From NCBI RefSeq assembly GCF_011752995.1, contig NZ_VWWL01000014.1, positions 1 through 64,000 on the forward strand: DNA of 64,000 nucleotides. The letters are read 5' to 3'. Position numbers and translations under genes: made by a program. This document shows positions 1 to 9,050 of the stretch, in pieces. The notes below the pieces were generated by a model, which was not told where the DNA came from, ran no database searches, and saw only the letters and a list, made by a program, of their open reading frames with translations. This DNA is from Burkholderia sp. Ax-1724. GTDB taxonomy: Bacteria; Pseudomonadota; Gammaproteobacteria; Burkholderiales; Burkholderiaceae. Within the stretch, counting starts at the first letter, position 1, and each line of letters opens with the position of its first letter.

Positions 1-974
1 CGCGGCGCCGCATCCATGCCGACCGTCGACGCGGCCAGCACCGACGCGAGCTTCGCGCGGCTGCCCGGCGGCGCGCCGTTCTGCATGCCCCAGCCGCCGC
101 GCGGATCGTGCAGGCGCCCGCGCGCCGCCGAGAACTCCGCGCCGAGCAGCAGCACCGCCGCCGAGAAATACAGCCACATCAGCAGCACCGCGAGCGAGCC
201 GGCCGCGCCAAACGAACTGGCCATGCCGGCATGCGCGAGATAGAGCGCGAACAGCTTCTTGCCGGCCGTGAACAGCACGGCCGCGACGAGGCCGCCGACC
301 AGCGAGTCGCGCCACAGCACCTTCGCGTCGGGCAGGAACTTGAGCAGCCCGGCGAACGCGAACACCAGCACGAGCAGCCCGACGCCGAGTTGCAGCAGGT
401 TGCCGATCACGACATAGGGCGAGTTGCCCCACAGCCAGTTGCCGATGAAGACGATCACCGTATCGAGCACGAGCGAGACGATCAGCAGAAACGCGACGCC
501 GAGCACGAGCCCGAACGAGACCAGCCGCACGCGCACGAGCGCGAGCACGCCCGAGGTGCGCGGCCCGGTGTAGGGCCACACTATATTAAGGGCGCTGTTG
601 AGCGACGAGAACGTCGCCGATGCGCCGATCGCCAGCAGCGAAAACGAAATGATCGCCGCGACGCCGCCTTTGGCGCCCGCATGATGCGCGTTCTCGACGA
701 TCGTCTGCACGCCCTCGGCGGCCTGATTGCCGATCAGGCCGTTGATATGGCCGTACAGTTCGCCGCGCGCGGCCGCCGCGCCGAAGAACCAGCCGGCCAC
801 GGCGATCACCATCACGAGCGTCGGCGCAAGCGAGAAGGCCGCGTAGAACGCGATGCTGGCCGCCTGCGCCGGACAGCGGTTGTCCGAGAATTGCCGCAGC
901 GCGCCGATTACCCAGTTGGCCTGCTTGCGCGCTGCCTGCTGAAGGTTCCCGGTGGAGAAGGAGTCGAGGTCCAT
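1..974 (-). CDS. YihY/BrkB-family inner-membrane protein (partial)
   Basis: The reverse strand reads without a stop from an ATG at 974 to the left edge, so the C-terminus is missing. The protein starts MDLDSFSTGNLQQAARKQ and continues with the motif CPAQAASIAFYAAFSLAPTL, which is characteristic of the YihY (UPF0761, formerly called RNase BN or BrkB) family. Several hydrophobic helices follow, including an FGLVLGVAFLLIVSLVLDTV segment and a GSLAVLLMWLYFSAAVLLLG segment near the end of the family domain. The function of this multi-spanning family is not settled; the old ribonuclease BN assignment was wrong and a membrane or transport role is assumed. No clear ribosome binding site precedes the chosen ATG, but it sits at the usual distance from the conserved N-terminal region. 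Confidence 0.9.
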   Translation of the reverse strand, partial: MDLDSFSTGNLQQAARKQANWVIGALRQFSDNRCPAQAASIAFYAAFSLAPTLVMVIAVAGWFFGAAAARGELYGHINGLIGNQAAEGVQTIVENAHHAGAKGGVAAIISFSLLAIGASATFSSLNSALNIVWPYTGPRTSGVLALVRVRLVSFGLVLGVAFLLIVSLVLDTVIVFIGNWLWGNSPYVVIGNLLQLGVGLLVLVFAFAGLLKFLPDAKVLWRDSLVGGLVAAVLFTAGKKLFALYLAHAGMASSFGAAGSLAVLLMWLYFSAAVLLLGAEFSAARGRLHDPRGGWGMQNGAPPGSRAKLASVLAASTVGMDAAP

Positions 975-1219
975 GGTCGTGTTCCGAACGGTGCCGGGCC
1001 GTCGCGTCTTGTCGCGGCGGGCGGCTTTCGCTTGCGTGCCCTCCGCAAGCCGTGTGCCCGCCACTATACAAGCTAAGCGGCGCGGGCCGTCGTGACGAAG
1101 ACACAGCGCCCATGTGTCGTCACGCCGTCACATCGTCGCGCGGGCAGGTATGCATGCGCTGCGCGGCCGCCGCGCATGCCGCTAGAATGCAGCGGATTCC
1201 CTTCACCTTTCTCGTCACC

Positions 1220-1765
1220 ATGCATTCGCACGAATTCGTACAGCAACTGGACGTCATCGCCGCCGATCAATGGGGCGCGCATCTGCCCGCGCACGTCGTC
1301 GAACAATTGCCGGCGCAGGGCATCACGGTGTTCGGCGTGACCGACGACGCTTCCGATACCGCCGCCTTCAGCGCGCGCTACGGCTTCGGCCTCGAAGACT
1401 GCGCGAACACGATCGTGATCCGCTACAAAAAGGACGGCGGCGAGCATTACGCGGCGCTCGTTTCGCTCGGTTCGCGGCGGCTCGACGTCAACGGCGCGGT
1501 GAAGGCTGTGCTCGGCGCGCAGCGGCTCTCGTTCGCGCAGCGCGAGACGGCGGTCGAGCATAGCCGGATGGAGTTCGGCGGGATTACCGCGTTCGGTCTG
1601 CCGCAGGACTGGCGCATTCTCGTCGACGCCGCGGTGATGGAGCGCATGCAGATCGTCATGGGCGCGGGCGTGCGGGCCGCCAAGCTGCTGCTTTCTCCCG
1701 AGGTGCTGCGGCAGTGGCCGCGCTGCGAGGTGGCGGAGTTGACGCTGCCGCTGTCGGCGGAGTGA
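1220..1765 (+). CDS. YbaK/aminoacyl-tRNA editing domain protein
   Basis: This 181-residue protein looks like a single-domain member of the YbaK/ProX/EbsC group, which deacylates mischarged tRNAs in trans. Supporting features are the N-terminal region ending in GLEDCANTIVIRYKK, the core ALVSLGSRRLDVNGAVKAVL, and the C-terminal EFGGITAFGLPQ segment followed by VMERMQIVMGAG. These match the strand order and the conserved glycine-rich loop of the family. The ATG at 1220 was chosen because the homologous region begins shortly after it; the frame is open further upstream. A TAGAAT box at 1183-1188 could be a -10 element, though I see no matching -35. Which amino acid it edits cannot be told from the sequence. 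It stands alone between a divergent membrane-protein gene and a convergent transporter gene. Confidence 0.85.
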   Translation: MHSHEFVQQLDVIAADQWGAHLPAHVVEQLPAQGITVFGVTDDASDTAAFSARYGFGLEDCANTIVIRYKKDGGEHYAALVSLGSRRLDVNGAVKAVLGAQRLSFAQRETAVEHSRMEFGGITAFGLPQDWRILVDAAVMERMQIVMGAGVRAAKLLLSPEVLRQWPRCEVAELTLPLSAE

Positions 1766-1946
1766 GACGGTCGTGGCGTTGACGCTGCAGTCGAAGCGGC
1801 GCGCGCTACCGGCGGGAAGGAACGCGGCTACGCGGTGCTTGCTGGCGAAGTGTGTACGCCCGCGTGTCCTTGCTCGTGCCTGAGCCTGAGCACGACCCCG
1901 ACCCTGACCTCGGCCCGCGGCCTCAGGCGAGGTCCCAAACGAAACC

Positions 1947-3434
1947 TCAAGCGAAGCCGACGCCCGCGCGGCTCAGCAACTGGCGGTTGCGCTCCGACAG
2001 GTTCTTCATGCTCAACTGCTTGCCCGCCTTGCGATAACGCTCGGCGAGTCCCTGCAAGGCCGCGAGCGCCGAATGATCGGCGAGCAGCAGATGGCTGCAA
2101 TCGACGGTCACGTTCGCCGGGTCGCGCGCCGGATCGAACAGTTCGTGAAAGCGCGTGGTCGACGCGAAAAACAGCGTGCCGCGCGGCACGTAGGTCCGGT
2201 GGCCCGCGCGATCCTCGGCGTGCGCATGAATTTCGCGCGCATGCTGCCACGCGAAGTTGAGCGCGGCGATCACGATGCCGCACATCACCGCGATCGCGAG
2301 ATCGGCGAACACGGTAATGACCGTGACCGCGACGATCACGAGCGCGTCGTTGCGCGGCACCTTGCCGAGCACGCGCAGCGACCCCCATGCGAAGGTCTGC
2401 TGTGCGACCACGAACATCACGCCGACCAGCGCCGCGAGCGGAATCCGCTCGATCAGCGGCGACAGGAACAGGATGTACAGCAGGATCATCACGCCGCTGA
2501 CGATCCCCGACAGCCGCGAGCGCCCCCCCGAATTCAGGTTGATCATGGTTTGGCCGATCATCGCGCAGCCGCCCATGCCGCCGAACAGTCCCGAGGCGAT
2601 ATTCGCGGCGCCGAGCGCCACGCATTCGCGATTCGGCTGACCGCGCGTTTCGGTGATCTCGTCGGTCAGATTGAACGTGAGCAGCGTTTCGAGCAGACCG
2701 ACGATCGCCATCAGCACCGCGTACGGCAGGATGATGCGCAGCGTGTCCAGATTCAGCGGCACGTCGGGCAGATGCAGCGCCGGCAGGTTGCCCGCGATAT
2801 GCGCCATGTCGCCGAGCGTGCGGGTCGGCAGATGCAGCAGCTGCGTGAACAGGCCGACGCCGAGAATCGCCACCAGCGCGGGCGGCGCGGCGCGCGTGAG
2901 GCGCGGCAGCAGATAGACGATCGCCATCGTCAGCGCGACGAGCGCGCACATCGTCGCGAGTGCGCTGCCGCGCAGCCATGTTTCGCCGTGCGGCGTGATC
3001 TGTTTGAAGTGCGCGAGCTGCGCGCTGGCGATAACGATTGCGAGTCCGTTGACGAAGCCGAGCATCACCGGATGCGGCACCATGCGGATCAGCTTGCCGA
3101 GCCGCAATGCGCCGAACAGCACCATCAGCAGGCCGCTCAGTATCACGGTGGCGAGCAGATATTGCGCGCCGTGCTGCACGACCAGCGCGACGATCACGAC
3201 GGCCATCGAACCGGCGGCGCCCGAGATCATGCCGGGCCGTCCGCCGAACAGGGCGGTGACGGTGCAGATAAAGAATGCGCCATACAGGCCCATCAGCGGA
3301 TTGAGATGGGCGACCAGCGCGAACGCGATGCATTCGGGCACGAGCGCGAACGACGAGGTCAGGCCGGCGAGCACGTTGCTGCGGATGCCGGAAAGCCGCG
3401 CGGGCCGACCGGGAGCGGGACTAGCGGTGTTCAT
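1947..3434 (-). CDS. SulP-family inorganic anion transporter with STAS domain
   Basis: A 495-residue inner-membrane transporter. The N-terminal two thirds contain the SulP transport core with many hydrophobic helices and the family motifs near residues 20-80 (GLTSSFALVPECIAFALVAH, then GLYGAFFICTVTALFGGRPG and ISGAAGSMAVV). The last ~95 residues form a cytoplasmic STAS domain containing FFASTTRFHELFD and DCSHLLLADHSALAAL. SulP proteins move sulfate, bicarbonate or dicarboxylates, usually coupled to Na+ or H+; the substrate cannot be read from the sequence. I chose the ATG at 3434 because the transport core begins about 15 residues later, whereas the longer open frame adds an arginine-rich stretch with no family support. 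The gene converges on the YbaK-like gene. Confidence 0.94.
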   Translation of the reverse strand: MNTASPAPGRPARLSGIRSNVLAGLTSSFALVPECIAFALVAHLNPLMGLYGAFFICTVTALFGGRPGMISGAAGSMAVVIVALVVQHGAQYLLATVILSGLLMVLFGALRLGKLIRMVPHPVMLGFVNGLAIVIASAQLAHFKQITPHGETWLRGSALATMCALVALTMAIVYLLPRLTRAAPPALVAILGVGLFTQLLHLPTRTLGDMAHIAGNLPALHLPDVPLNLDTLRIILPYAVLMAIVGLLETLLTFNLTDEITETRGQPNRECVALGAANIASGLFGGMGGCAMIGQTMINLNSGGRSRLSGIVSGVMILLYILFLSPLIERIPLAALVGVMFVVAQQTFAWGSLRVLGKVPRNDALVIVAVTVITVFADLAIAVMCGIVIAALNFAWQHAREIHAHAEDRAGHRTYVPRGTLFFASTTRFHELFDPARDPANVTVDCSHLLLADHSALAALQGLAERYRKAGKQLSMKNLSERNRQLLSRAGVGFA

Positions 3435-3738
3435 GGTCAACGAGGTGGGCGCGCGAGCGCGCGGTGCAAGCGCGCTCACATGGCGATGCAGGTGGCGGCG
3501 CGAAGGAGGCGTCAGCCGAAGGCGGAACGCTTTGCGAAAGGCCGCAATTCTACCGTAGTACGATGAATCGGGTCGCTGAGCGCCGCGCGGACCGTCGCGC
3601 AAGCGGCGGGCGGTTGCGCGATGGTTGCCCGAAGGTTGCGCGATGGTCCGTGATAGAGGCGGTGCGGCGTAGCGCGGTTGTGAAGCCGATCTATACGAAT
3701 GGCTCTGTGCCAATACGCGGTGACGCCAATCTCCGCGC
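3435..3738. other. intergenic region, 304 bp
   Basis: This stretch separates the SulP start from the stop of the SYLF lipoprotein gene, both on the reverse strand. It should hold the SulP promoter. I see imperfect direct repeats of GCGCGATGGT around 3616-3648 but no convincing gene, terminator or promoter pair. Confidence 0.5.
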
Positions 3739-4329
3739 TCAAATAATCAGACGCGAAACCTTCGTGCCTTCGAGCGAAACGCCCGCCATCAGGCCGCCGT
3801 TGGTCAGCACGAAAGCCTGCACCGGGCTCGTCGCGGTCGACGTATCGACCGCGCCGTTCGCGCCGACCTTCAGTACCGCGACGGTCGCGTTTGCGCCGAC
3901 CGCCCATCCCTGGCTATGCAGGAAATCGTCGAGGGCTTCCTTCGTCATGAACAGGAACACGAGCGCCTTCGACTGCGCGCCGATCTGCAAGCCGAACGAA
4001 CCCGCGAGCGTGCTGTAGTAGCCGACCGTGCGTCCGTCGATGCGCAGCGCGCCTTCGCCGTACTGTCCGCCGACCCAGAAGCCGGCCGCGATCACCGACG
4101 GGAACACCAGCACGCCACGCGCCTTGGCGACGAGATCGCGCGAGCCGTCGACGTTTTCGTACAGACGCGCGAGCGTCGAGTCGATGCCCGCGTTGATCGT
4201 GTCGCGCTTGCCGGCGTTGGCTGCGGGCGAGGCGCCGGAAGCCGGCGAAGTCGTCGTGCAACCGGTGAGGTTCAGGCCCGCGACGGCGAGAGCAGCGCTG
4301 CCGGTCATGATGAACTGTCGTCTGCGCAT
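3739..4329 (-). CDS. SYLF/YSC84-family lipoprotein
   Basis: A 196-residue exported lipoprotein. It begins MRRRQFIMTGSAALAVAGLN and has a lipobox LTGC with Cys24 as the likely lipidated residue. The mature part carries the SYLF (YSC84) fold: KARGVLVFPSVIAAGFWVGG, then GYYSTLAGSFGLQIGAQSKA and the terminal AFVLTNGGLMAGVSLEGTK, which are the strongest family signatures. Eukaryotic SYLF domains bind phosphoinositides; bacterial members are periplasmic lipoproteins of unknown role. The ATG at 4329 gives a normal signal peptide, while the frame continues open far upstream without support. It is monocistronic as far as I can see, with ~300 bp of non-coding DNA on each side. Confidence 0.92.
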   Translation of the reverse strand: MRRRQFIMTGSAALAVAGLNLTGCTTTSPASGASPAANAGKRDTINAGIDSTLARLYENVDGSRDLVAKARGVLVFPSVIAAGFWVGGQYGEGALRIDGRTVGYYSTLAGSFGLQIGAQSKALVFLFMTKEALDDFLHSQGWAVGANATVAVLKVGANGAVDTSTATSPVQAFVLTNGGLMAGVSLEGTKVSRLII

Positions 4330-4640
4330 GACTGTTTTCCTTTGCGTGTCGAACGCGTTTTGTGTTTTGTACGTGATTGGAGAGTGCGGCGGTTTCGCCT
4401 GCTTTCGTTTGTTCTGTTTTACGCGCGGGAGTTTCCTTGCGCGCGTCGTGGCCGTTGATTTGGAACGGGAACGCTGCGCCGCCAGTGTGCCGGGGCGTGT
4501 GCGAATGATCCAGCAGATTGTGTGCCCAAGGCGTGTCGAAGCGCGCGTCGCTGTGGGGCCGGGGCGGTGTGCCTCGTCGTGGCGGTGGGGCGTGCGCGAG
4601 GCCGGCTCCCGGCCGCGCGCGGTCAGGACGGCTAGCGTAG
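4330..4640. other. intergenic region, 311 bp
   Basis: This gap lies upstream of the SYLF lipoprotein and downstream of the FAD oxidoreductase, both on the reverse strand. The part nearest the lipoprotein (4330-4440) is T-rich on the forward strand and is the likely promoter zone. I find no gene in it. Confidence 0.5.
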
Positions 4641-6029
4641 TCAGGGCGTCGGACGGATGTTCTGATTGTGGCGGAACAGATTGCCGGGGTCGTAGCGGTT
4701 CTTCACGGCGACGAGCCGCTCGTAGTTCGGCCCGTACGCTTCGGCGATGCGGCCGCTTTCCTCCTGCGTCATGAAGTTCACGTACACGCTGCCGAGCGCG
4801 AAGGGCCGCGCCGCCTCGAAGAATTCGCGCGCCCATGCGATGCAGCGGTCGTCGTCGCGCGCATCGTCCCAGCGGCCATGCACGTTCATCGCATAGAGCG
4901 TGTCGCGGTTCGGATAGGCGGTTGCGTCGACCGCCACGCGCTGCGTTTGCCTGCCGATCAGTCCGAAAAAGATCTCGCATTGCGGCGACGGCAGCGTGTC
5001 GATCGCACGGATCAAGGCGTCGATCAGACCATCGTCGATGTCGGCGAGATTGTGCGACTTCCAGTAGTTGCGCGCGCCGGGCGTGAGTAGCGGATCGAAC
5101 GCCTGTTGCCACGTTTCGTACGGCATCGGCCCGAGATGTTCGCCAAGCGGCGCGCCGAAGCCGCGCACGTGCTCGACCGCGGCCGGACCGTTTTCGACGG
5201 GGCCGGTGTAGCACATCGCAAAGACGAGCACCGGCTGGCCGTGTACGTCGGGCGGCAGGAACGGCAGCGGCGGCGCGAGCCGCGCAACGGCCCACACGGC
5301 GAGTTCTTCCGGCATCGCGGGCGCGGCGGCGCGGTAGCTGACGAGCGCGTCTTTCGCGTTCCCGAACGGCAGCACGACGAGGCCGCCGTACACGAGCGGG
5401 CCGAGCGGATGCAGATCGAACTCGAATTGCGTGACGACGCCGAAATTGCCGCCGCCGCCGCGAATCGCCCAGAACAGATCGTCGTGCGAGGTGGCGCTCA
5501 CGCGGCGCAATTCGCCGTCGGCGGTGATGACGTCGGCGGCCACGAGGTTGTCGACCGTCATGCCGTAGCGGCGGCTGAGCCAGCCGAATCCGCCGCCGAG
5601 CGTGAGCCCCGCGACGCCGGTCGTCGAGTTGATGCCGAGCGGTGTCGCGAGTCCGAATGCCTGCGCTTCGTGATCGAAATCGTGCAGCGTCGCGCCCGGT
5701 TCGACATAGGCGCGCCGCGCGGCCGGATCGATGCGCACGGATTTCATCGACGACAGATCGAGCACGAGCCCGTCGTCGCACAGCGCGCTGCCGCCGATGT
5801 TGTGGCCGCCGCCGCGAACCGCGAGCGGCAGGCCGTTGTCGCGCGCGAAGGCGATGCCGCTGCGCACGTCGGCCGCGCCGGCGCAACGCAGGATCATCGC
5901 GGGATAGCGGTCGATCATCGCATTCCAGATGCTGCGCGCCGCGTCGAAATCCGGCGTGTCGGGCAGGAGAAGCGGGCCGCGCAGGCCGGCTTTGAATGCG
6001 TCGATTGCGCTGCTGGATATCGTGACCAT
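4641..6029 (-). CDS. FAD-binding oxidoreductase, BBE/PCMH type
   Basis: A 462-residue flavoprotein of the berberine-bridge-enzyme/YvdP type. The N-terminal PCMH FAD-binding domain contains VRGGGHNIGG at residues 71-80, where His76 is the expected covalent FAD attachment site. A second FAD-binding signature is GINSTTGVAGLTLGGGFGWL. No cysteine sits at the second attachment position, so single covalent linkage is expected. The C-terminus carries the BBE motif NRYDPGNLFRHNQNI. Such enzymes oxidise sugars, alcohols or plant-type secondary metabolites with O2; the substrate is unknown here. There is no signal peptide, so it is probably cytoplasmic. The start is an ATG at 6029; the region upstream is gene-poor. 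Confidence 0.93.
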   Translation of the reverse strand: MVTISSSAIDAFKAGLRGPLLLPDTPDFDAARSIWNAMIDRYPAMILRCAGAADVRSGIAFARDNGLPLAVRGGGHNIGGSALCDDGLVLDLSSMKSVRIDPAARRAYVEPGATLHDFDHEAQAFGLATPLGINSTTGVAGLTLGGGFGWLSRRYGMTVDNLVAADVITADGELRRVSATSHDDLFWAIRGGGGNFGVVTQFEFDLHPLGPLVYGGLVVLPFGNAKDALVSYRAAAPAMPEELAVWAVARLAPPLPFLPPDVHGQPVLVFAMCYTGPVENGPAAVEHVRGFGAPLGEHLGPMPYETWQQAFDPLLTPGARNYWKSHNLADIDDGLIDALIRAIDTLPSPQCEIFFGLIGRQTQRVAVDATAYPNRDTLYAMNVHGRWDDARDDDRCIAWAREFFEAARPFALGSVYVNFMTQEESGRIAEAYGPNYERLVAVKNRYDPGNLFRHNQNIRPTP

Positions 6030-7128
6030 GGCGTACCTCGCAGGAGAGTGGCAGACGCTCCCGCCGCGCTATTCAGAAGACCAAACTAAATGGACGCCGC
6101 CGAGGGAACGCGTATCGGGAGGTCGGTGTGCGTCCAGTAAACGGGGCGGCGCGCCGAAGTCAAACAAAGGTATACCCGCGCTCGCGGACGTCGCGGCGCA
6201 ATCGCTCGCGCGACAGGCGTTTGCGCGGCGTGCAGGTGTCGATGGCCGGTCGCGATCGCACGGATGGTGCACATGCTTCGGAAAAAGATCGCGCGATGAA
6301 GTGTTGGTTCGCGCCGCGCTGATGGTTGCGCCGCGACACTTTGCGGCGCGCGGGAGTGTGTCTGCAGGGCCGATTGCGATTGAGGCTTCGATGGCGAGTG
6401 TTCGGAAGCGGCGGCGGGCTGCTGCGTTGCTTCGCATGTCGGCGGTTGCGGTGGTCGATGCGTGCGCCGATGTATGAGCGCTAGCGCACATCGGCGGAGA
6501 TTTTTTTCCGGCGCGAGGAGGCGGTTTTGACGGCGCGATGTTTGTGAAACGGCGCGGCGGCTTTTATCTACCCTGTCTGTGGGATTGCGCTCATTCGCCT
6601 TTGGGCATTTTTCGTTTTATGTGCGGAGAAACACATGAATAAAAGAGGCGATATGTAAAGAGTCCGATTGAGTACGCGAAAACCCTCGATGATTGCGCTA
6701 TTTTCGATTCGCTTCTGGTGCTGTCAATAATGTGAGGCGAATGTCAGAACAAACGATTCATGGCTTGTTTCAGGGCTTATTTCGATTGATGCCGCTTCGT
6801 CGAACGAGTGCGGAACGTTGCCGCGAATATCGGCGATATCGCATTGCGTGGTCTAGCGCACGGTCACCTGATTGCTCTGCGCATAACTTCAACGTCCATC
6901 AAGCCTTGCTGTGCTGCTTTAACGATTAGTTCGGCGCACAGCCAGCCGATTCTCTCGAAGTACGCCAAATCGGACCGGGGATTTTCCGAGAGAGAAGTGT
7001 CCCGTGTGACGGGTTTTATTTCGCACGAGGCGAAGTCGGTCGGGCTTCGGATTTCCGTTTTCTCGATGAGCGGAGATTCACTCGTTATTTGGACCGGTCG
7101 TTCTGGATGGAATAATTAGGAGATTGAA
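6030..7128. other. long intergenic region, 1.1 kb, AT-richer on the right
   Basis: No frame here has codon use or similarity that I would call a gene. From about 6480 the base composition drops clearly below the surrounding GC, as is common in transferred or H-NS-bound DNA. It contains a 7-codon frame (6635-6658) after a GGAG, and a short CCCGT/ACGGG hairpin followed by TTTTATTT at 7001-7021, a possible weak terminator or attenuator. The last bases supply the strong ribosome site of the next gene. The promoter of the repeat-protein gene must lie in this stretch. Confidence 0.5.
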
Positions 7129-8964
7129 ATGAAAAAGCATAACGGGGACGCGTGGAAGCTGGGTACGCGGCGCGCGGCTTTGGCGGTGGCTGTGAGCCTT
7201 TATGCGGCGATGGCGGGCGCGCAGACATCGGGCAGCGGATGTTCGAGCGGTGCCGGGCCCGGCTGCGCGACTCAGGGAGGCGGAGCGGGCTTCGCATCGG
7301 TGGGGCTCGCTTCGGCTGCGCCGACGGGCCCGCAGAGTAGCGGGGCGCCGTCGACAAGCACGGGCGGCAATGGCCTGAGCGGCGGAAACAGCGCGGCCAA
7401 CTCCGGCTCGGGAGGCACCGGCGGGAACAACGGGAATGGCAGTAACGCCGGTAATGGCGGTAATGGTAGCGGTAACGGTAATGGCGGCGGTAACGGCGGG
7501 ACCGGAGGCGACGGCTCGGGGGGAGACGCCGGCAACGGTGGTGATTCCGGTGGAGATGGCGGGCATGGTCATGGTGGGCATGGTCATCATGGGCATGGGC
7601 ACGGCGGTGATGGGGATGGTGACGGCGGGCATGGTGGCCATGGAGATGGCGGTCGTGGCGATGGTGGCCATGGAGATGGCGGCCACGGTGATGGCGGCCA
7701 TGGAGACGGTGGTCACGGCGATGGCGGCCATGGTGACGGTGGTCATGGTGACGGTGGTCATGGAGATGGCGGTCACGGCGATGGCGGCCATGGTGCCGGT
7801 GGTCATGGAGATGGCGGCCATGGCGATGGTGGTCACGGTGATGGTGGTCACGGCGATGGCGGCCACGGCCACGGCGATGGCGGTCATGGCGATGGCGGCC
7901 ACGGAGATGGTGGCCACGGCGATGGCGGCCATGGCGATGGTGGTCACGGAGATGGCGGCCATGGCGATGGTGGTCACGGTGATGGTGGCCATAGTGATGG
8001 CGGCCACGGCGATGGCGGTCATGGCGATGGCGGTCATGGCGATGGTGGTCACGGTGATGGCGGCCATGGTGACGGTGGCCACGGCGACGGTGGTCACGGC
8101 GATGGCGGCCATGGTGCCGGTGGTCACGGTGATGGTGGTCACGGCGATGGCGGCCACGGAGATGGTGGCCACGGCGATGGCGGTCATGGCGATGGTGGCC
8201 ACGGCGATGGCGGTCATGGCGATGGTGGCCATGGTGCTAGTGGTCACGGTGATGGTGGCCACGGTGACGGTGGTCATGGCGACGGCGGTCACGGTAGCAA
8301 TGGTGGTCAGGGCCACGGCGGCGGCGAGGGCAATGGCGGTTCCGGCAACGGAGGCCACGCCGGCGGCGAGGGCAACGGCGGTTCCGGTAACGGCGGCCAC
8401 GGCGGCGGCCAGGGCAACGGCGGTTCCGGCAACGGAGGCCATGGCGGCGGCGAGGGCAATGGCGGTTCCGGCAACGGAGGCCATGGCGGTGGCGAGGGCA
8501 ATGGCGGTTCCAGTAACGGCGGCCACGGCGGCGGTGACGGCAATGGCGGTTCCGGCAACGGAGGCCACGGCGGCGGCGAGGGCAACGGCGGCTCCGGCAA
8601 CGGCGGCCACGGCGGCGGCGAGGGCAACGGCGGTTCCGGTAACGGCGGCCACGGCGGCGGCGAAGGCAACGGCGGTTCCGGCAACGGCGGCCACGGCGGC
8701 GGTTCCGGCAACGGAGGCCACGGCGGCGGCCAGGGCAATGGCGGTTCCGGCAACGGAGGCCACGGCGGCGGCGAGGGCAACGGCGGTTCCGGCAACGGAG
8801 GCCATGGCGGCGGCGAGGGCAACGGCGGTTCCGGCAACGGCGGCCACGGCGGCGGCAACGGTGGTTCCGGAAACGGCGGCAATGGCGGCTCCGGTGGCCA
8901 CGGTGGCGGCTCCGGAGGCGGCAGTGGTGGCGGTCACGGTGGTGGCCACGGCGGCGGTCACTGA
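7129..8964 (+). CDS. exported Gly/His/Asp-rich tandem-repeat protein
   Basis: A 611-residue protein of extreme composition. It starts with a signal peptide (residues 1 to about 31, ending AAMAGA before QT). A Gly/Ser/Asn linker follows, then about 45 copies of a five-residue unit (mostly DGGHG). After that come about 12 copies of a 14-residue unit of the form HGGGEGNGGSGNGG, with E varying to Q or D and one shortened copy. The tail is Gly/His and ends GGHGGGHGGGH. The start is fixed by a near-perfect AGGAG at 7118-7122, six bases before ATG. I do not recognise a functional family. The regular spacing of His and Asp suggests metal binding or a flexible surface polymer, but this is inference. 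There is no anchor motif, so it may be secreted or periplasmic. Antisense frames are long only because of the repeats. Confidence 0.85.
   Translation: MKKHNGDAWKLGTRRAALAVAVSLYAAMAGAQTSGSGCSSGAGPGCATQGGGAGFASVGLASAAPTGPQSSGAPSTSTGGNGLSGGNSAANSGSGGTGGNNGNGSNAGNGGNGSGNGNGGGNGGTGGDGSGGDAGNGGDSGGDGGHGHGGHGHHGHGHGGDGDGDGGHGGHGDGGRGDGGHGDGGHGDGGHGDGGHGDGGHGDGGHGDGGHGDGGHGDGGHGAGGHGDGGHGDGGHGDGGHGDGGHGHGDGGHGDGGHGDGGHGDGGHGDGGHGDGGHGDGGHGDGGHSDGGHGDGGHGDGGHGDGGHGDGGHGDGGHGDGGHGDGGHGAGGHGDGGHGDGGHGDGGHGDGGHGDGGHGDGGHGDGGHGASGHGDGGHGDGGHGDGGHGSNGGQGHGGGEGNGGSGNGGHAGGEGNGGSGNGGHGGGQGNGGSGNGGHGGGEGNGGSGNGGHGGGEGNGGSSNGGHGGGDGNGGSGNGGHGGGEGNGGSGNGGHGGGEGNGGSGNGGHGGGEGNGGSGNGGHGGGSGNGGHGGGQGNGGSGNGGHGGGEGNGGSGNGGHGGGEGNGGSGNGGHGGGNGGSGNGGNGGSGGHGGGSGGGSGGGHGGGHGGGH
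7625..8292 (+). repeat. 15-bp tandem repeats encoding DGGHG units
   Basis: About 45 consecutive 15-bp units encode GlyGlyHisGlyAsp in register. Copies differ mostly at synonymous positions (GGC/GGT/GGA, CAC/CAT, GAC/GAT), with occasional replacements such as Asp to Ala, Asp to Ser or His to Arg. One copy is interrupted by an extra HG pair near 7865. Such arrays expand and contract by slippage or recombination. Confidence 0.9.
8314..8880 (+). repeat. 42-bp tandem repeats encoding HGGGEGNGGSGNGG
   Basis: About 12 near-identical 42-bp units follow each other in frame, with one truncated 27-bp copy near 8692-8718 and a degenerate end. Variation is concentrated at the fifth residue (Glu, Gln, Asp or Ser) and at synonymous third positions. 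Confidence 0.9.
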
Positions 8965-8980
8965 CGATAAGCACGGCCGG

Positions 8981-9050
8981 AGGGACATTCCCGCTCCACG
9001 CGGAATACGCGGGATGTCCCTCATCTGCGGAGACCGGGCATCCGGTCTCC
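8981..9050 (+). terminator. two stacked hairpins after the repeat-protein gene
   Basis: The first hairpin pairs AGGGACA (8981-8987) and TCCCGC (8989-8994) with GCGGGA and TGTCCCT (9009-9021), leaving one bulged T. The second is a perfect 9-bp stem, GGAGACCGG (9029-9037) against CCGGTCTCC (9042-9050), with loop GCAT. Neither has a U-tract, so they may protect the mRNA 3' end or aid Rho-dependent termination rather than act as a classic intrinsic terminator. Confidence 0.5.

Noticed and set aside
6808..7119. A 103-codon frame in the AT-rich gap before the repeat-protein gene
   Set aside because: No ribosome site, no recognisable motif and unlike codon use; treated as non-coding.
7625..8880. 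Short regular repeats resembling a CRISPR-like array
   Set aside because: The repeats are contiguous, in frame and protein-coding, with no unique spacers and no cas genes.
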